Source: Ralstonia pickettii (lineage in GTDB: Bacteria > Pseudomonadota > Gammaproteobacteria > Burkholderiales > Burkholderiaceae). From it: 64,000 nucleotides of DNA. Where the stretch lies: contig NZ_MCGB01000070.1 in assembly GCF_001699815.1 (NCBI RefSeq), positions 1 through 64,000 of the forward strand. Direction: 5' to 3'. The notes under the pieces were generated by a model. That model was given only the letters and a program-made list of their open reading frames with translations. It was not told the DNA's origin and made no database searches. The first letter of the stretch is position 1. Each line of letters opens with the position of its first letter. Below are positions 1 through 8,455 of this stretch, in pieces. The translations under genes and the position numbers were made by a program.

Positions 1-230
1 AGCCGGCGCCCGCCCAGCCGCCGGCCTACGCGCCTCCGCCTGCCGGCGACACCGAACCGCCACGCGCAACGCCCGGCATGGCGAATCCGGCATCCACGTA
101 TTGCCTGCAGCGCGGCGGTCAGCTTGAGTTTTCCACGCGCGCCAACGGCGCTGAAGTGGGAACCTGCGTCAGCCCCGGCGGCGACGAATGCGAGGAATGG
201 GCGTTCCTGCGCGGCAGTTGTACGTGGTGA
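1..230 (+). CDS. DUF333 domain protein, 3' part only
   Basis: The reading frame is open from position 3 to a TGA at 228-230, so the gene begins before the window. The visible product starts with a Pro/Ala-rich linker and ends in a short cysteine-containing domain (NPASTYCLQRGGQLEF, then GTCVSPGGDECEEWAFLRG and a terminal CTW). This pattern of a CxxxGG segment followed by C-x-L/F-P and CEEWAL/F is the DUF333 family, often annotated as a putative hemolysin and usually found in small exported lipoproteins. Function is unknown. A hairpin follows at 258-287. Confidence 0.75.
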   Translation, partial: PAPAQPPAYAPPPAGDTEPPRATPGMANPASTYCLQRGGQLEFSTRANGAEVGTCVSPGGDECEEWAFLRGSCTW

Positions 231-257
231 GTGCCGGCAGTCGCCGCAGGTAATGAA

Positions 258-287
258 AAGGGCCGCAGATGTTGCTGCCCTTCTTGT
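258..287 (+). terminator. Hairpin terminator after the DUF333 gene
   Basis: Arms AAGGGCCGCA and TGCTGCCCTT pair with one mismatch around a 5-base loop and are followed by a T-rich stretch (CTTGTTTG). It lies between the DUF333 stop and the convergent ArnT-like gene. Confidence 0.5.
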
Positions 288-315
288 TTGGGGGATGCGA
301 TTGGTTTGGAGAGGC

Positions 316-2010
316 TTACCGCCGCGCCACCACCACCTTGTCGGCAGATTCAGCCACCAGCCGCATCGGCACGCCCGCTTCCTGCAGCTTCTGCCACGTC
401 GTGCGGCGCATGAATGCGTAGGCGGGTGGCCCGTCGGTCCAGCGCTTGATCCATGCGTCCGTGGTGGCAACCACCTTGTTTGGCTCCAGGCCGGCGCCCA
501 TTTCCAGCTCGTCAAAGCCCGAGACCAGCGTCATCGGCCGACCGAGGTAGTAGATGGCGGTCTGGTCCAGCCACTCGACTGAGTAGAACGGTGTCTCGGC
601 GGGAATCGGGCCCGTCGCATTCAGCGTCTTTTCGATGACGTCGCGGGCAGACAGCGCGTCGCGGAAGATCTCGCTGGCGTTGAGAATGCGGTCCCAGCAG
701 AACAGGGCGGAGACCGACAGCACGATCACGGCCACTGTGCGCCGCTGCCAGCGCAGCGCCACGAGAGCGGCCAGCGTGCCGGCAGCCAGCATGGCCATCA
801 CCTCGCGCAGCGCCGGCATGGCCAGCGCAACCTGTTCGGCGGGCATCTTGGCGCCGGCCTTGGCGCCGATCATCGGCACGGCAAACCATAGCCCGATGGC
901 GATCAGCAGATTGACGCCCAGCGACCATGCGACCGCGCGGGTCGGCATCTTCTCCAGCGCCAGTGCCAGCACGATCGCCAGCGCGGGGAAGGCCGGCACG
1001 ATATAGCCCGGCAGCTTCGAGTTCGATGCCGAGAAGAACAGGAAGATCATCCCCGCCCACGCAATCGACCAGCGCATCAGGTCAAACTGCCGCGTGCCGA
1101 CAAACAGATCGGCCGCGCGACCCACCCGACGTCCGATGGCTGCAAACAGCAGCGGCGTCCACGGCAGCAGCCCCGCCGCGCCCACCGCGATGAAGTACCA
1201 CCACTTGCCGCTGCGATGGTGCTCGTTAGTCAGGAAGCGCTGGAAATGCTCGTGGATGAAGAAGAAGTTGAAGAACTCCGGGTTGCGCTGCTGCACGATC
1301 ACGAACCACGGCACCGTGGCGATCAGGTACAGCGCAAGGCCCGGGAGCCAATGCATGCGGCGGATCAGCGCCCAGTCGCGCGTCATCAGCAGATAGGCCA
1401 CGCCGATCAGCCCGGGGACGACCAGCCCGATCAATCCTTTGGTGAGCGTCGCGCCCGCCAGCGCCAGCCAGACCACCAGCATCCACGCGAGCCGCCCACC
1501 ACGGGATGCACCGGGCCGCTGCGCGAGCGCAAAACCGCACGCACCGACGGTCAGGAAGAAGCCCACGCCCATGTCGAGCGTGATGACCTGCCCGAATAGC
1601 AGATACAGCAGCGACGAGGCGAGAATCGCTGCGCCGGTTGCCGCCGCCCGCCCACCGCGATAGGCCGCCAGCGTCCAGGCCGTCATCAGGATGCCGCCCA
1701 GGCCGAACAGCACCGGCCACAGGCGCGCTCCCCAGGCGCTGACGCCGAATGCCTGGAACGTGGCAGCCGTCGTCCAATACTGCAGGGGCGGCTTCTCGAA
1801 ATATTTGAGATCGTTCAGGCGCGGCGTCACCCAGTCGCCGGAGACCACCATCTCGCGCGGGATCTCCGCATAGCGGCCTTCATCGGGTCGGAACAGGGTG
1901 GAGCGCTGGAACAGGTCGTCCGTCCACAGCGCGAGAAACACGCCGATGAGAGCGACAACGATCAGCGCCATCCATGGCGAGCGGCGGGCAGAGACTAGGC
2001 GGGATTCCAT
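316..2010 (-). CDS. ArnT-like glycosyltransferase (GT39/GT83, PMT superfamily)
   Basis: A 564-residue integral membrane protein. The first membrane helix (about residues 12-30) is followed by the acidic catalytic loop FRPDEGRYAEIPREM with the D43-E44 pair, then KYFEKPPLQYW. Both motifs are typical of ArnT and related enzymes that transfer sugars from undecaprenyl-phosphate carriers to lipid A or other periplasmic acceptors. About ten further hydrophobic segments follow and the C-terminal domain is soluble-like. The length agrees with ArnT (about 550). No other arn genes are nearby, so the donor sugar cannot be read from context. Transcribed alone, convergent with the DUF333 gene. Confidence 0.85.
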   Translation of the reverse strand: MESRLVSARRSPWMALIVVALIGVFLALWTDDLFQRSTLFRPDEGRYAEIPREMVVSGDWVTPRLNDLKYFEKPPLQYWTTAATFQAFGVSAWGARLWPVLFGLGGILMTAWTLAAYRGGRAAATGAAILASSLLYLLFGQVITLDMGVGFFLTVGACGFALAQRPGASRGGRLAWMLVVWLALAGATLTKGLIGLVVPGLIGVAYLLMTRDWALIRRMHWLPGLALYLIATVPWFVIVQQRNPEFFNFFFIHEHFQRFLTNEHHRSGKWWYFIAVGAAGLLPWTPLLFAAIGRRVGRAADLFVGTRQFDLMRWSIAWAGMIFLFFSASNSKLPGYIVPAFPALAIVLALALEKMPTRAVAWSLGVNLLIAIGLWFAVPMIGAKAGAKMPAEQVALAMPALREVMAMLAAGTLAALVALRWQRRTVAVIVLSVSALFCWDRILNASEIFRDALSARDVIEKTLNATGPIPAETPFYSVEWLDQTAIYYLGRPMTLVSGFDELEMGAGLEPNKVVATTDAWIKRWTDGPPAYAFMRRTTWQKLQEAGVPMRLVAESADKVVVARR

Positions 2011-2118
2011 GCGGGGGCGGCGATAGCGAGCACGGTCGGAAAGGCTTGGATTCTAGTCGATGCAGGGTTAGCGGATGGTTAGCCTGGCCAAATGTCTTGC
2101 CCCTGACCTGTAGCGCGT

Positions 2119-2275
2119 ATGAACAAAGCCCAGCTCGACAACGATTACGCCATCCACATTGCCAAGCATTGCCCGACGGCGACGATCTTCATCCCGTGCG
2201 TCAATGGTCTGAGCCACAACGAAGCCGAAGATGCGCGGCGCCGATGTGCTGCTGCATGCCATGCTGGCTCGGTGA
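2119..2275 (+). pseudogene. Remnant of an M20-type amidohydrolase (AllC/HyuC C-terminus)
   Basis: Translation gives HIAKHCPTATIFIPCVNG followed by LSHNEAEDA, which matches the C-terminal metal-site region of allantoate amidohydrolase/N-carbamoyl-amino-acid hydrolase (normally ...PTAMIFVPC-DGISHNEAE). Immediately afterwards the homologous end continues in the +1 frame as GADVLLHAMLAR and a stop at 2273-2275. The rest of the roughly 400-codon gene is absent. This is a decayed 3' end carrying a frameshift. Family assignment rests on the short motif only. Confidence 0.6.
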
Positions 2276-2378
2276 CAGAGCGCGGGATGGCGCTTTGCCC
2301 GACCCGTCAGTAGGGTCGAATCGTTGCAACTTGTTGCGGTAGCATTGCGCTTGCCGGCGATCCTGCCGGTTCAGTACG

Positions 2379-2525
2379 TCTTCAGGGCGGGGTGAAATTC
2401 CCCACCGGCGGTATGCGGACCGTGTGTCCGTGAGCCCGCGAGCGCCTTGCATGCGCCTGCATGCAGGGGTCAGCAGATCCGGTGAAATGCCGGGGCCGAC
2501 GGTCAGAGTCCGGATGGAAGAAGAT
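2379..2525 (+). ncRNA. FMN riboswitch (RFN element)
   Basis: The conserved RFN landmarks appear in order: CTTCAGGGCGGGGTGAAATT, CCCCACCGGCGGTA, then after a variable arm CAGATCCGGTGAAATGCCGG, GCCGACGGTCAGAGTCCGGA and GGAAGAAGA. The element sits about 130 bases ahead of ribB on the same strand. FMN binding is expected to reduce ribB expression. The leader after the aptamer contains a small perfect hairpin at 2543-2559 but no clear terminator, so translational or Rho-dependent control is plausible. Confidence 0.95.
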
Positions 2526-2655
2526 GTGCGGAACAACACGCTCGTGCTACAGGAGCACGCCTGGCTTTGTGCCGGGCTGCGCCGCTGCATGGCTCGCGCG
2601 TGTTTGTCTGCTTGCCCTGGAACGTCTTGTCGCCAATCTTGCGAGGAGCGTTTCC

Positions 2656-3381
2656 ATGTTGTCCACTCAGCAATCCCCTGCAGTTCACCCGCCCGCATTG
2701 CTTGCCGCGAATGTGGCCTTTGATGCCATCGAAGCCCGCTTCGATCCGGCCGACATGCCTGCGCGCATGGCCGCCGCGCTCGATGCAGTTCGGCTTGGCG
2801 TGCCCGTTGTCGTGCTCGACGATGCCGATCGCGAAAACGAGGTTGACCTCATCGTCGCCGCCGACAAGCTCACGCAGGCCAGCATGGCCATGCTGATTCG
2901 GGAATGCAGCGGCATCGTCTGCCTGTGCCTGACGGCGGAGAAGAGCGCGTCGCTCGGCTTGCGTCCGATGGTGGAAGACAACCGCAGCCAGTACGGCACG
3001 GCGTTCACGGTGTCGATCGAAGCCCGCACCGGCGTGAGCACCGGCGTATCGGCGGCGGACCGTATCACGACAATCCGCGCGGCCATCGCGCCGGATGCCG
3101 ATACGCAATCGGTTGTCAGCCCGGGGCACGTATTCCCGCTGGTGGCAAAGGAGGGTGGCGTGCTCACGCGCCGCGGTCACACCGAAGGCTCGGTCGACCT
3201 GGCACGTCTGGCAGGCTTGCCGCCGGCCGCAGTGCTATGCGAATTGATGCTGCCCGACGGCACCATGGCGCGCCGTGACGACGCGGTGCGCTTCGCCGAT
3301 CAGCACAACCTGCCGGTGCTGACCATTGAAGATATCGTTCAATATCGGGAGCAGATGGAGCGCGCGGTCAGCTTTGTCTGA
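2656..3381 (+). CDS. ribB: 3,4-dihydroxy-2-butanone-4-phosphate synthase
   Basis: Makes 3,4-dihydroxy-2-butanone 4-phosphate from ribulose 5-phosphate for riboflavin synthesis. The 241-residue product has the diagnostic [16 protein letters not shown] segment (about residues 55-70) and [14 protein letters not shown], both characteristic of RibB. There is no fused GTP cyclohydrolase II domain. The ATG at 2656 is chosen because GAGGAG lies seven bases upstream. The longer open frame would run through the riboswitch. Expression should be controlled by the FMN element upstream. Confidence 0.95.
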   Translation: MLSTQQSPAVHPPALLAANVAFDAIEARFDPADMPARMAAALDAVRLGVPVVVLDDADRENEVDLIVAADKLTQASMAMLIRECSGIVCLCLTAEKSASLGLRPMVEDNRSQYGTAFTVSIEARTGVSTGVSAADRITTIRAAIAPDADTQSVVSPGHVFPLVAKEGGVLTRRGHTEGSVDLARLAGLPPAAVLCELMLPDGTMARRDDAVRFADQHNLPVLTIEDIVQYREQMERAVSFV

Positions 3382-3415
3382 CGACCAGCCGGCCGCGCGA
3401 GAGAGGTGACGCTGA

Positions 3416-4042
3416 TTACCGCTTGAGCGCGGCTGCTTCCTTGGCGAGCGCCGTGATGCCTGCCCAGTCGCCGGCAGCGACCTTGTCCTTGGGCACCATC
3501 CATGAGCCGCCCACACACACCACGTTGGGCAGCGCGAGGTAGTCGGGCGCGCTTTGCGGCGTGATGCCGCCGGTCGGGCAGAAACGCACATCGCCGAACG
3601 GCCCGTAGATCGACTTGAGCATCGGGATGCCGCCAGCCGCTTCGGCCGGGAAGAACTTGAGCGTCGTCAGGCCGAACTCCAGCGCCAGGATCAGCTCGGA
3701 CGGCGTGGCGATGCCGGGCAGCCAGTCCAGTTCAGTCTTCCCCTGTGCCGCGGCCAGCATGGGCGTAATGCCCGGCGATACCGCAAACACCGCACCGGCA
3801 TCCTTCGCCTGCTGGAAATGCTCCGGCCGCGTGAGCGTGCCGGCACCGACGATGGCGTCGCTGCCCAGGTCCTTCACCACGGCCCGGATCACGTCCAGCG
3901 CTACCGGCGTGCGCATCGTGATCTCGAACGTGCGGATACCGCCCTCGTACAGCGCGCGGCACACCTTGACGCCTTCATCGACAGATTGGAACTGCAGCAC
4001 CGGGATGACCGGGCCGGCCTTGACGACGGAATCGATACCCAC
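3416..4042 (-). CDS. eda: 2-dehydro-3-deoxyphosphogluconate (KDPG) aldolase
   Basis: Cleaves KDPG to pyruvate and glyceraldehyde-3-phosphate. The 208-residue protein has the class I aldolase features of Eda: catalytic Glu40 in RTFEITMRTP, the VGAGTL strand, AVSPG, and Schiff-base Lys129 in TTLKFFPAEAAGG. It is the last gene of the leftward operon (RpiR, deacylase, RidA, GntP, Eda), 34 bases after gntP. No edd (6-phosphogluconate dehydratase) is present. The KDPG is instead expected from the KDG kinase at 9746-10672. Confidence 0.93.
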   Translation of the reverse strand: MGIDSVVKAGPVIPVLQFQSVDEGVKVCRALYEGGIRTFEITMRTPVALDVIRAVVKDLGSDAIVGAGTLTRPEHFQQAKDAGAVFAVSPGITPMLAAAQGKTELDWLPGIATPSELILALEFGLTTLKFFPAEAAGGIPMLKSIYGPFGDVRFCPTGGITPQSAPDYLALPNVVCVGGSWMVPKDKVAAGDWAGITALAKEAAALKR

Positions 4043-4076
4043 AACGTTCTCCTAGATCAACATCAACGGAACAAGC

Positions 4077-5429
4077 TTAAACGACGGTCGCCAGCGCCAG
4101 CGTGAGCAGCAGCGCGACGATCGAGATGATGGTTTCCAGCACCGTCCACGTCTTGAAGGTCTGCGGCACGGTCAGGTTGAAGTACTCCTTCACCAGCCAG
4201 AAGCCACCGTCGTTCACGTGCGACAGGATCAGCGACCCCGCGCCGGTGGCCAGCACCATCAGCTCCGGCTTGACGGCGGCGCCCGAGGCGGCGGCGATCG
4301 GGGCGACGATACCGCAGGCGGTCGTCATGGCCACCGTGGCCGAACCCGTAGCGATACGGATCAGCACGGCCACCACCCAGCCCAGCAGCAGCGGCGACAG
4401 ATGTGCATCGGTGGCGACGGCCACGATGGCCTTCGACACGCCCGAATCACGCAGGATCTGGCCGAAGCCGCCGCCCGCACCCACCACCAGCGTGATCGTG
4501 GCGATCGGTGCCAGACACTCGTTGGTGAACTTGAGGATGGTCTCGCGGTTGAAGCCGCGTGCCTTGCCGAACGTGTAGAAGCTCACGATGGCGGCAATCA
4601 GCAGGGCCATCACGGAGTTGCCGGCCAGCTTCAGGATGTCGTTTGCCAGCGTCTTGGGCGCGACGATCAGGTCGGCCCAGCTGCCGATCAGCATCAGCAC
4701 CACCGGCAGCAGGATCGTGAACAGCGTCACGCCAAAGCCCGGCAGCTCGCGCTTCTGGTCGGCTTCAACAAATTGGGCGGCCAGCGGGTTGTTTTCGTCC
4801 GGCTTGACGTAGCGCGAGACCAGCATCGCCCACAGCGGACCGGCCAGGATGGCAGTCGGCAGGCCGACGATCAGCGCATACATGATCGTCTTGCCGATGT
4901 CGGCCTGGTAAGCCGTCACGGCCAGCAGCGCGGCCGGGTGCGGGGGGATCAGGCCATGCACCACCGACAGACCGGCCACCATTGGCAGGCCCACCAGCAG
5001 GATCGGCGTACCCGTGCGCTTGGCCACGTTGAACGCAATCGGGATCAGCAGCACAAAGCCGACTTCAAAGAAGACCGGCAAGCCGATGATGAACGCCACG
5101 ACCATCATGGCCCAGTGCGCGTTCTTCTCGCCAAAGGCACTGATGAGCGTTTTGGCGATGCGCTCGGCACCCCCTGATTCCGCCATCATCTTGCCGAGCA
5201 TCGTCCCGAGGCCCACCACAAGGGCGATGTGGCCGAGCGTGTTGCCCACCCCGGTTTCGAACGCCTTGACGATGTTGCCCATCGGCATGCCAACTACCAC
5301 GCCCAGCACAAGCGAGACGACGATCAGCGTGACGAACGGGTTCAGTTTCTGGACAGCAATCAGGTAAATCAGTGCGACCACCGCTAGCGCGGCGGTCAGC
5401 AATAGCGAGTTGCCTTGCATCGGGACCAT
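4077..5429 (-). CDS. GntP-family gluconate-type permease
   Basis: A 450-residue inner-membrane transporter with about twelve hydrophobic segments. It carries the GntP family blocks VHGLIPPHPAALLAV and SHVNDGGFWLVKEYFNL, and the usual length. Family members take up gluconate, idonate, glycerate or D-serine by proton symport. Here the neighbours (deacylase, D-amino-acid deaminase, KDG kinase, Eda) suggest an aldonate carrying an amino or acylamino group, such as glucosaminate. That is inference. The start is supported by GAGGAGG seven bases before the ATG. Confidence 0.9.
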   Translation of the reverse strand: MVPMQGNSLLLTAALAVVALIYLIAVQKLNPFVTLIVVSLVLGVVVGMPMGNIVKAFETGVGNTLGHIALVVGLGTMLGKMMAESGGAERIAKTLISAFGEKNAHWAMMVVAFIIGLPVFFEVGFVLLIPIAFNVAKRTGTPILLVGLPMVAGLSVVHGLIPPHPAALLAVTAYQADIGKTIMYALIVGLPTAILAGPLWAMLVSRYVKPDENNPLAAQFVEADQKRELPGFGVTLFTILLPVVLMLIGSWADLIVAPKTLANDILKLAGNSVMALLIAAIVSFYTFGKARGFNRETILKFTNECLAPIATITLVVGAGGGFGQILRDSGVSKAIVAVATDAHLSPLLLGWVVAVLIRIATGSATVAMTTACGIVAPIAAASGAAVKPELMVLATGAGSLILSHVNDGGFWLVKEYFNLTVPQTFKTWTVLETIISIVALLLTLALATVV

Positions 5430-5509
5430 CGGGTTTCCTCCTCAGGGATATTCACGGCTCTTGTTGTCTGGGCGCCCCGTCGTGCAGGGCGCCTTTACGA
5501 AAATGCGGA

Positions 5510-5896
5510 TTACGGCTTCTTGTACGCCACGCAATCGACTTCAACCTTGCAGTCGATGACCATGCTCGACACCACGCAGGCGCGCGCGGGCGGGTTGGCA
5601 CCGAAGTACTCCTTGAACACCTTGTTGAACGACTGGAAGTCGCGCGGGTCATCCAGCCACACGCCACAGCGCACGACGTGCTCGGGCCCGTAGCCCGCTT
5701 CGGCCAGGATGGCGAGCACGTTCTTGATGGTCTGGTGCGATTGCTCGACGATGCCGTTGCCGACCACCTCGCCGTTCACCATGGGCGTCTGGCCCGAAAC
5801 GAACAGCCAGCCGTCTGCGCCGGCTGCGCGGGCAAAGGGGAGGTGCTGGCCACCGGTGCCGGTGCCGCCTTCAACGCCAATTCGGGTAATCGTCAT
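5510..5896 (-). CDS. RidA family enamine/imine deaminase
   Basis: A 128-residue cytosolic protein of the RidA/YjgF fold. It has FVSGQTP, the EQSHQTIKNVLAILAEAG helix, and the key Arg105 in PPARACVVSS that anchors the substrate carboxylate. RidA proteins hydrolyse reactive enamines and imines released by PLP-dependent dehydratases. Its place in an operon opposite a PLP-dependent deaminase fits that role. The ATG at 5896 follows AAGGA with an 8-base spacing. A longer open frame to 6052 overlaps the deacylase gene and is unlikely. Confidence 0.9.
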   Translation of the reverse strand: MTITRIGVEGGTGTGGQHLPFARAAGADGWLFVSGQTPMVNGEVVGNGIVEQSHQTIKNVLAILAEAGYGPEHVVRCGVWLDDPRDFQSFNKVFKEYFGANPPARACVVSSMVIDCKVEVDCVAYKKP

Positions 5897-5937
5897 CGCT
5901 ACGTTCCTTCTTTCAAACTTGCAAACAAAACTTGGAT

Positions 5938-7422
5938 TCAGTGAGTTTCCGCGGTCACAGCTGCGTGCGCACGGGGCCCACGCTTGAGGAAGCGGCCCGC
6001 CCGATGCGGCTGCACCGCGCCGTCCTGATATGACAGATGGCCGTTGACCCACACCGCCGCAATGCCCGCCGCCGGTTGCTGCGGGTCGGTAAAGGTGGCG
6101 ACATCGCGCACCGTTTCGGGGTCGAACAGCACGAGATCGGCCCAGTAGCCTTCACGCACCAGGCCGCGTTCGGTCAGGCCGAAACGCTCGGCGGACTGGC
6201 CTGTCATCTTGCGGATGGCGGCTGCGAGCGAGAGCAGCTTGCGCTCCCGGCTGTAGTAGCCGAGCACGCGCGGGAAGGCGCCCCACAGGCGCGGATGCGG
6301 CTTCGGATCGTTCGGCAGGCCATCGGAGCCGATGACGGTGGCGGGGTGGGTGATGATGCGGTCCAGATCCTGCGCGGACATGTTGTGGTACACGGCGCCG
6401 GCCGGCTGCAGGCGGCGCGCGGCGTCCACCAGGTCGGTGCCCCACGCGGCCGCAATCTCCTTGAGCGTCTGCCCGGCCATGCTGGGTTCGGGCTCCGACC
6501 ATGTGATGAAGATGTCGAATTCGTCCGTCACCTGCTTGAGGTCCAGCGTGGACGAGCTTGCGGTGTACGGATAGCAGTCGCAACCCACCGGCTGATAGCA
6601 CTGTGCACCTTCGATGGATTCCAGCACCTCGCCCGCGCGGCCCCAATTGGCAGCGCCTGCGCATTTCAGGTGTGAGATCACCACCGGCACGCGCGCATGT
6701 TTGCCGACGCGGTACGCCTCGTCCATCGCATCGAGAATCGCCGCAAATTCGGTGCGCAGATGCGTCGTGTAGATCGCGCCAGCTTCGGCCAGCGGCTCCG
6801 CCAGGCCCATCACTTCTTCGGTGGTCGACGCAAAGGCGTTGGCGTAGGCCAGGCCTGTCGACAGGCCGAGCGCGCCGTGGTCGAGCGCCTCGCGCAACTG
6901 TGCGCGCATGCCTTCAACCTCGCCAGCGGTGGCGGGGCGGTCGAGGCGGTCCAGATGGTTATTGCGCAGTGCCGTGTGCCCGACCAGCGCGGCAACGTTC
7001 ACAGCGGGTTGCGCGCGCTCGACGGCGTCCACGTACGATGCGAAGGTCGGGTACGCAAACGCGCTGGTAGGCCCCAGCAGGTTCATCGGATCGGGCGGCT
7101 CGCCCTTGAGCGTGGCCGGCGACGCGCTGATACCGCAGTTTCCGACGATGACCGTCGTAATGCCCTGTGACACCTTGCACAGCATGTCGGGCGTGCGGAT
7201 CACGTTGGTGTCGTCGTGCGTGTGCACGTCGATGAAGCCGGGGGCGAGGACGCGGCCTTCGCCAGCGATTTCCTCATCGCCCAGCCAGGCGGTGGAGTCC
7301 GATGTGGCGATGGCGGCGATGCGGCCGTCGGTGATGGCGACGTCGAACAGCGTGGCCTCGGGGTCGTGGCCGCTGCCGTCCACAATGCGGACCTGACGGA
7401 TGACGGTGTCGTACTGCTGCAT
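5938..7422 (-). CDS. N-acyl-D-amino-acid deacylase (D-aminoacylase family)
   Basis: A 494-residue zinc amidohydrolase. It has the metal motif FIDVHTHDD (His67, His69), the VGNCGIS loop with the metal-ligand Cys of D-aminoacylases, SHLKCAG, and IGSDGLPNDPKPHPRLWG with the catalytic Asp. Such enzymes remove N-acyl groups from D-configured amino acids. In this operon the likely substrate is an N-acylated D-amino sugar acid. That is inferred from the KDG kinase and KDPG aldolase partners. The start at 7422 has GGAG upstream and lies one base after the RpiR stop, suggesting translational coupling. Confidence 0.88.
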   Translation of the reverse strand: MQQYDTVIRQVRIVDGSGHDPEATLFDVAITDGRIAAIATSDSTAWLGDEEIAGEGRVLAPGFIDVHTHDDTNVIRTPDMLCKVSQGITTVIVGNCGISASPATLKGEPPDPMNLLGPTSAFAYPTFASYVDAVERAQPAVNVAALVGHTALRNNHLDRLDRPATAGEVEGMRAQLREALDHGALGLSTGLAYANAFASTTEEVMGLAEPLAEAGAIYTTHLRTEFAAILDAMDEAYRVGKHARVPVVISHLKCAGAANWGRAGEVLESIEGAQCYQPVGCDCYPYTASSSTLDLKQVTDEFDIFITWSEPEPSMAGQTLKEIAAAWGTDLVDAARRLQPAGAVYHNMSAQDLDRIITHPATVIGSDGLPNDPKPHPRLWGAFPRVLGYYSRERKLLSLAAAIRKMTGQSAERFGLTERGLVREGYWADLVLFDPETVRDVATFTDPQQPAAGIAAVWVNGHLSYQDGAVQPHRAGRFLKRGPRAHAAVTAETH

Positions 7423-7423
7423 G

Positions 7424-8317
7424 TCAATCTCCGAGCGGCTGACGATTGCCGCCGCCGCGATGCGCATCGAGCACGTACTTGATGCGCCGTAACAGTTCCT
7501 TGCTGCGATCGGCTTGCTGCAGTGCGACTTCGGTGGCCAGCAAGTCGATCATCATCATCATGGCGTAGCGCGATGACGACGGCTTGAAGATGAAATCGGT
7601 TTCCATGGCCTGGATCGGCAGCAAGACATCGGCCAGCGCCGCCAGCGGCGAGCCGATGGCCGTGATGGCGACGATCCTGGCGCCGTACTCGCGCGCGATG
7701 GTCACGCTGTCGATGACCTCCGGCACGTGGCCGGTCACGGAAAACACGACCACCACATCGTCCGGGCTGAGCGTGGCCGCGACCATCCGCTGCAGCATCG
7801 AATCATGATAGGTGGTGACCGGCCGTCCCAGGCGGGCCAGCCGGTAGCGCATTTCGTCGGCCATGGTGGTCGAGCCACCGCCCATGCCGAACACGGCAAT
7901 CATGCGCGCCGCCACCAGTGCGACGGCCGCGGCGCGGAATGCCTCCGGCTGCACCAGGGCGCGGTTGGCTTCCAGCACGTTGCTGATGTCGGCCAGGATG
8001 CCGTCTGCGCTGGACGGCGGGCGGTCCGCGCCGCCATCCAGAAAGCGCTGGCCGACTGCGGCTGCCTGCGCTAGCTTGAGCTTGAGTTCGCGCACGTCAC
8101 GGCAGCCCATCGCCTTGGCAAAACGGGTGACGCTAGCCTCACTCACGCCGGCGCGTTCGGCAAGCGTCTGGATGCTGCCGGCGGCGGCCTCCGCGATGTC
8201 GCTCAGGACGGTCTGCGCGACCTTCTGCTCGGCGGGGCGCAGTTCAGCGGCACGCTGGGAGAGTCGGGTCACGATGTCCATCGGTTCACGCATGGGGTCG
8301 GGCTTAGGGTCTCGCAT
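7424..8317 (-). CDS. RpiR/MurR family transcriptional regulator
   Basis: A 297-residue regulator with an N-terminal RpiR helix-turn-helix (AELRPAEQKVAQTVLSDIAE, then LAERAGVSEASVTRFAKAMG) and a C-terminal SIS sugar-phosphate-binding domain (FGMGGGSTTMADEM; VFSVTGHVPEVIDSV). Members sense phosphosugars such as KDPG. It is the first gene of the leftward catabolic operon and lies divergent to the deaminase gene. Two palindromes in the intergenic region (8362-8376, 8461-8475) are its candidate operators. An internal ATG at 8281 gives a more family-typical N-terminus of 285 residues. Confidence 0.9.
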   Translation of the reverse strand: MRDPKPDPMREPMDIVTRLSQRAAELRPAEQKVAQTVLSDIAEAAAGSIQTLAERAGVSEASVTRFAKAMGCRDVRELKLKLAQAAAVGQRFLDGGADRPPSSADGILADISNVLEANRALVQPEAFRAAAVALVAARMIAVFGMGGGSTTMADEMRYRLARLGRPVTTYHDSMLQRMVAATLSPDDVVVVFSVTGHVPEVIDSVTIAREYGARIVAITAIGSPLAALADVLLPIQAMETDFIFKPSSSRYAMMMMIDLLATEVALQQADRSKELLRRIKYVLDAHRGGGNRQPLGD

Positions 8318-8361
8318 TCTGGCCCCCGGTAGTCGTCCGGATAGCGGCTTTGAGAGTGTTT

Positions 8362-8376
8362 TGGTACTTTGTAACA
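8362..8376. promoter_or_regulatory. Candidate RpiR operator 1
   Basis: TGGTACTTTGTAACA is an imperfect palindrome of the form TGNTAC-N3-GTANCA, 45 bases ahead of the longest rpiR start. The same form recurs at 8461-8475, and the 13 bases TTGGTACTTTGTA recur there in inverted orientation without a mismatch. Assignment to the adjacent RpiR regulator is inference. Confidence 0.55.
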
Positions 8377-8455
8377 GGCTGGCCCGGAGAATAGTTTCGC
8401 CACTATCATTGTGTCAACCCGATGTTTACCCCCAAAGGAACACGAGTCGATTCCC

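Noticed and set aside
2461-2655. Upstream in-frame start for ribB
   Set aside because: It would translate through the FMN riboswitch, has no RibB similarity and no ribosome-binding site.
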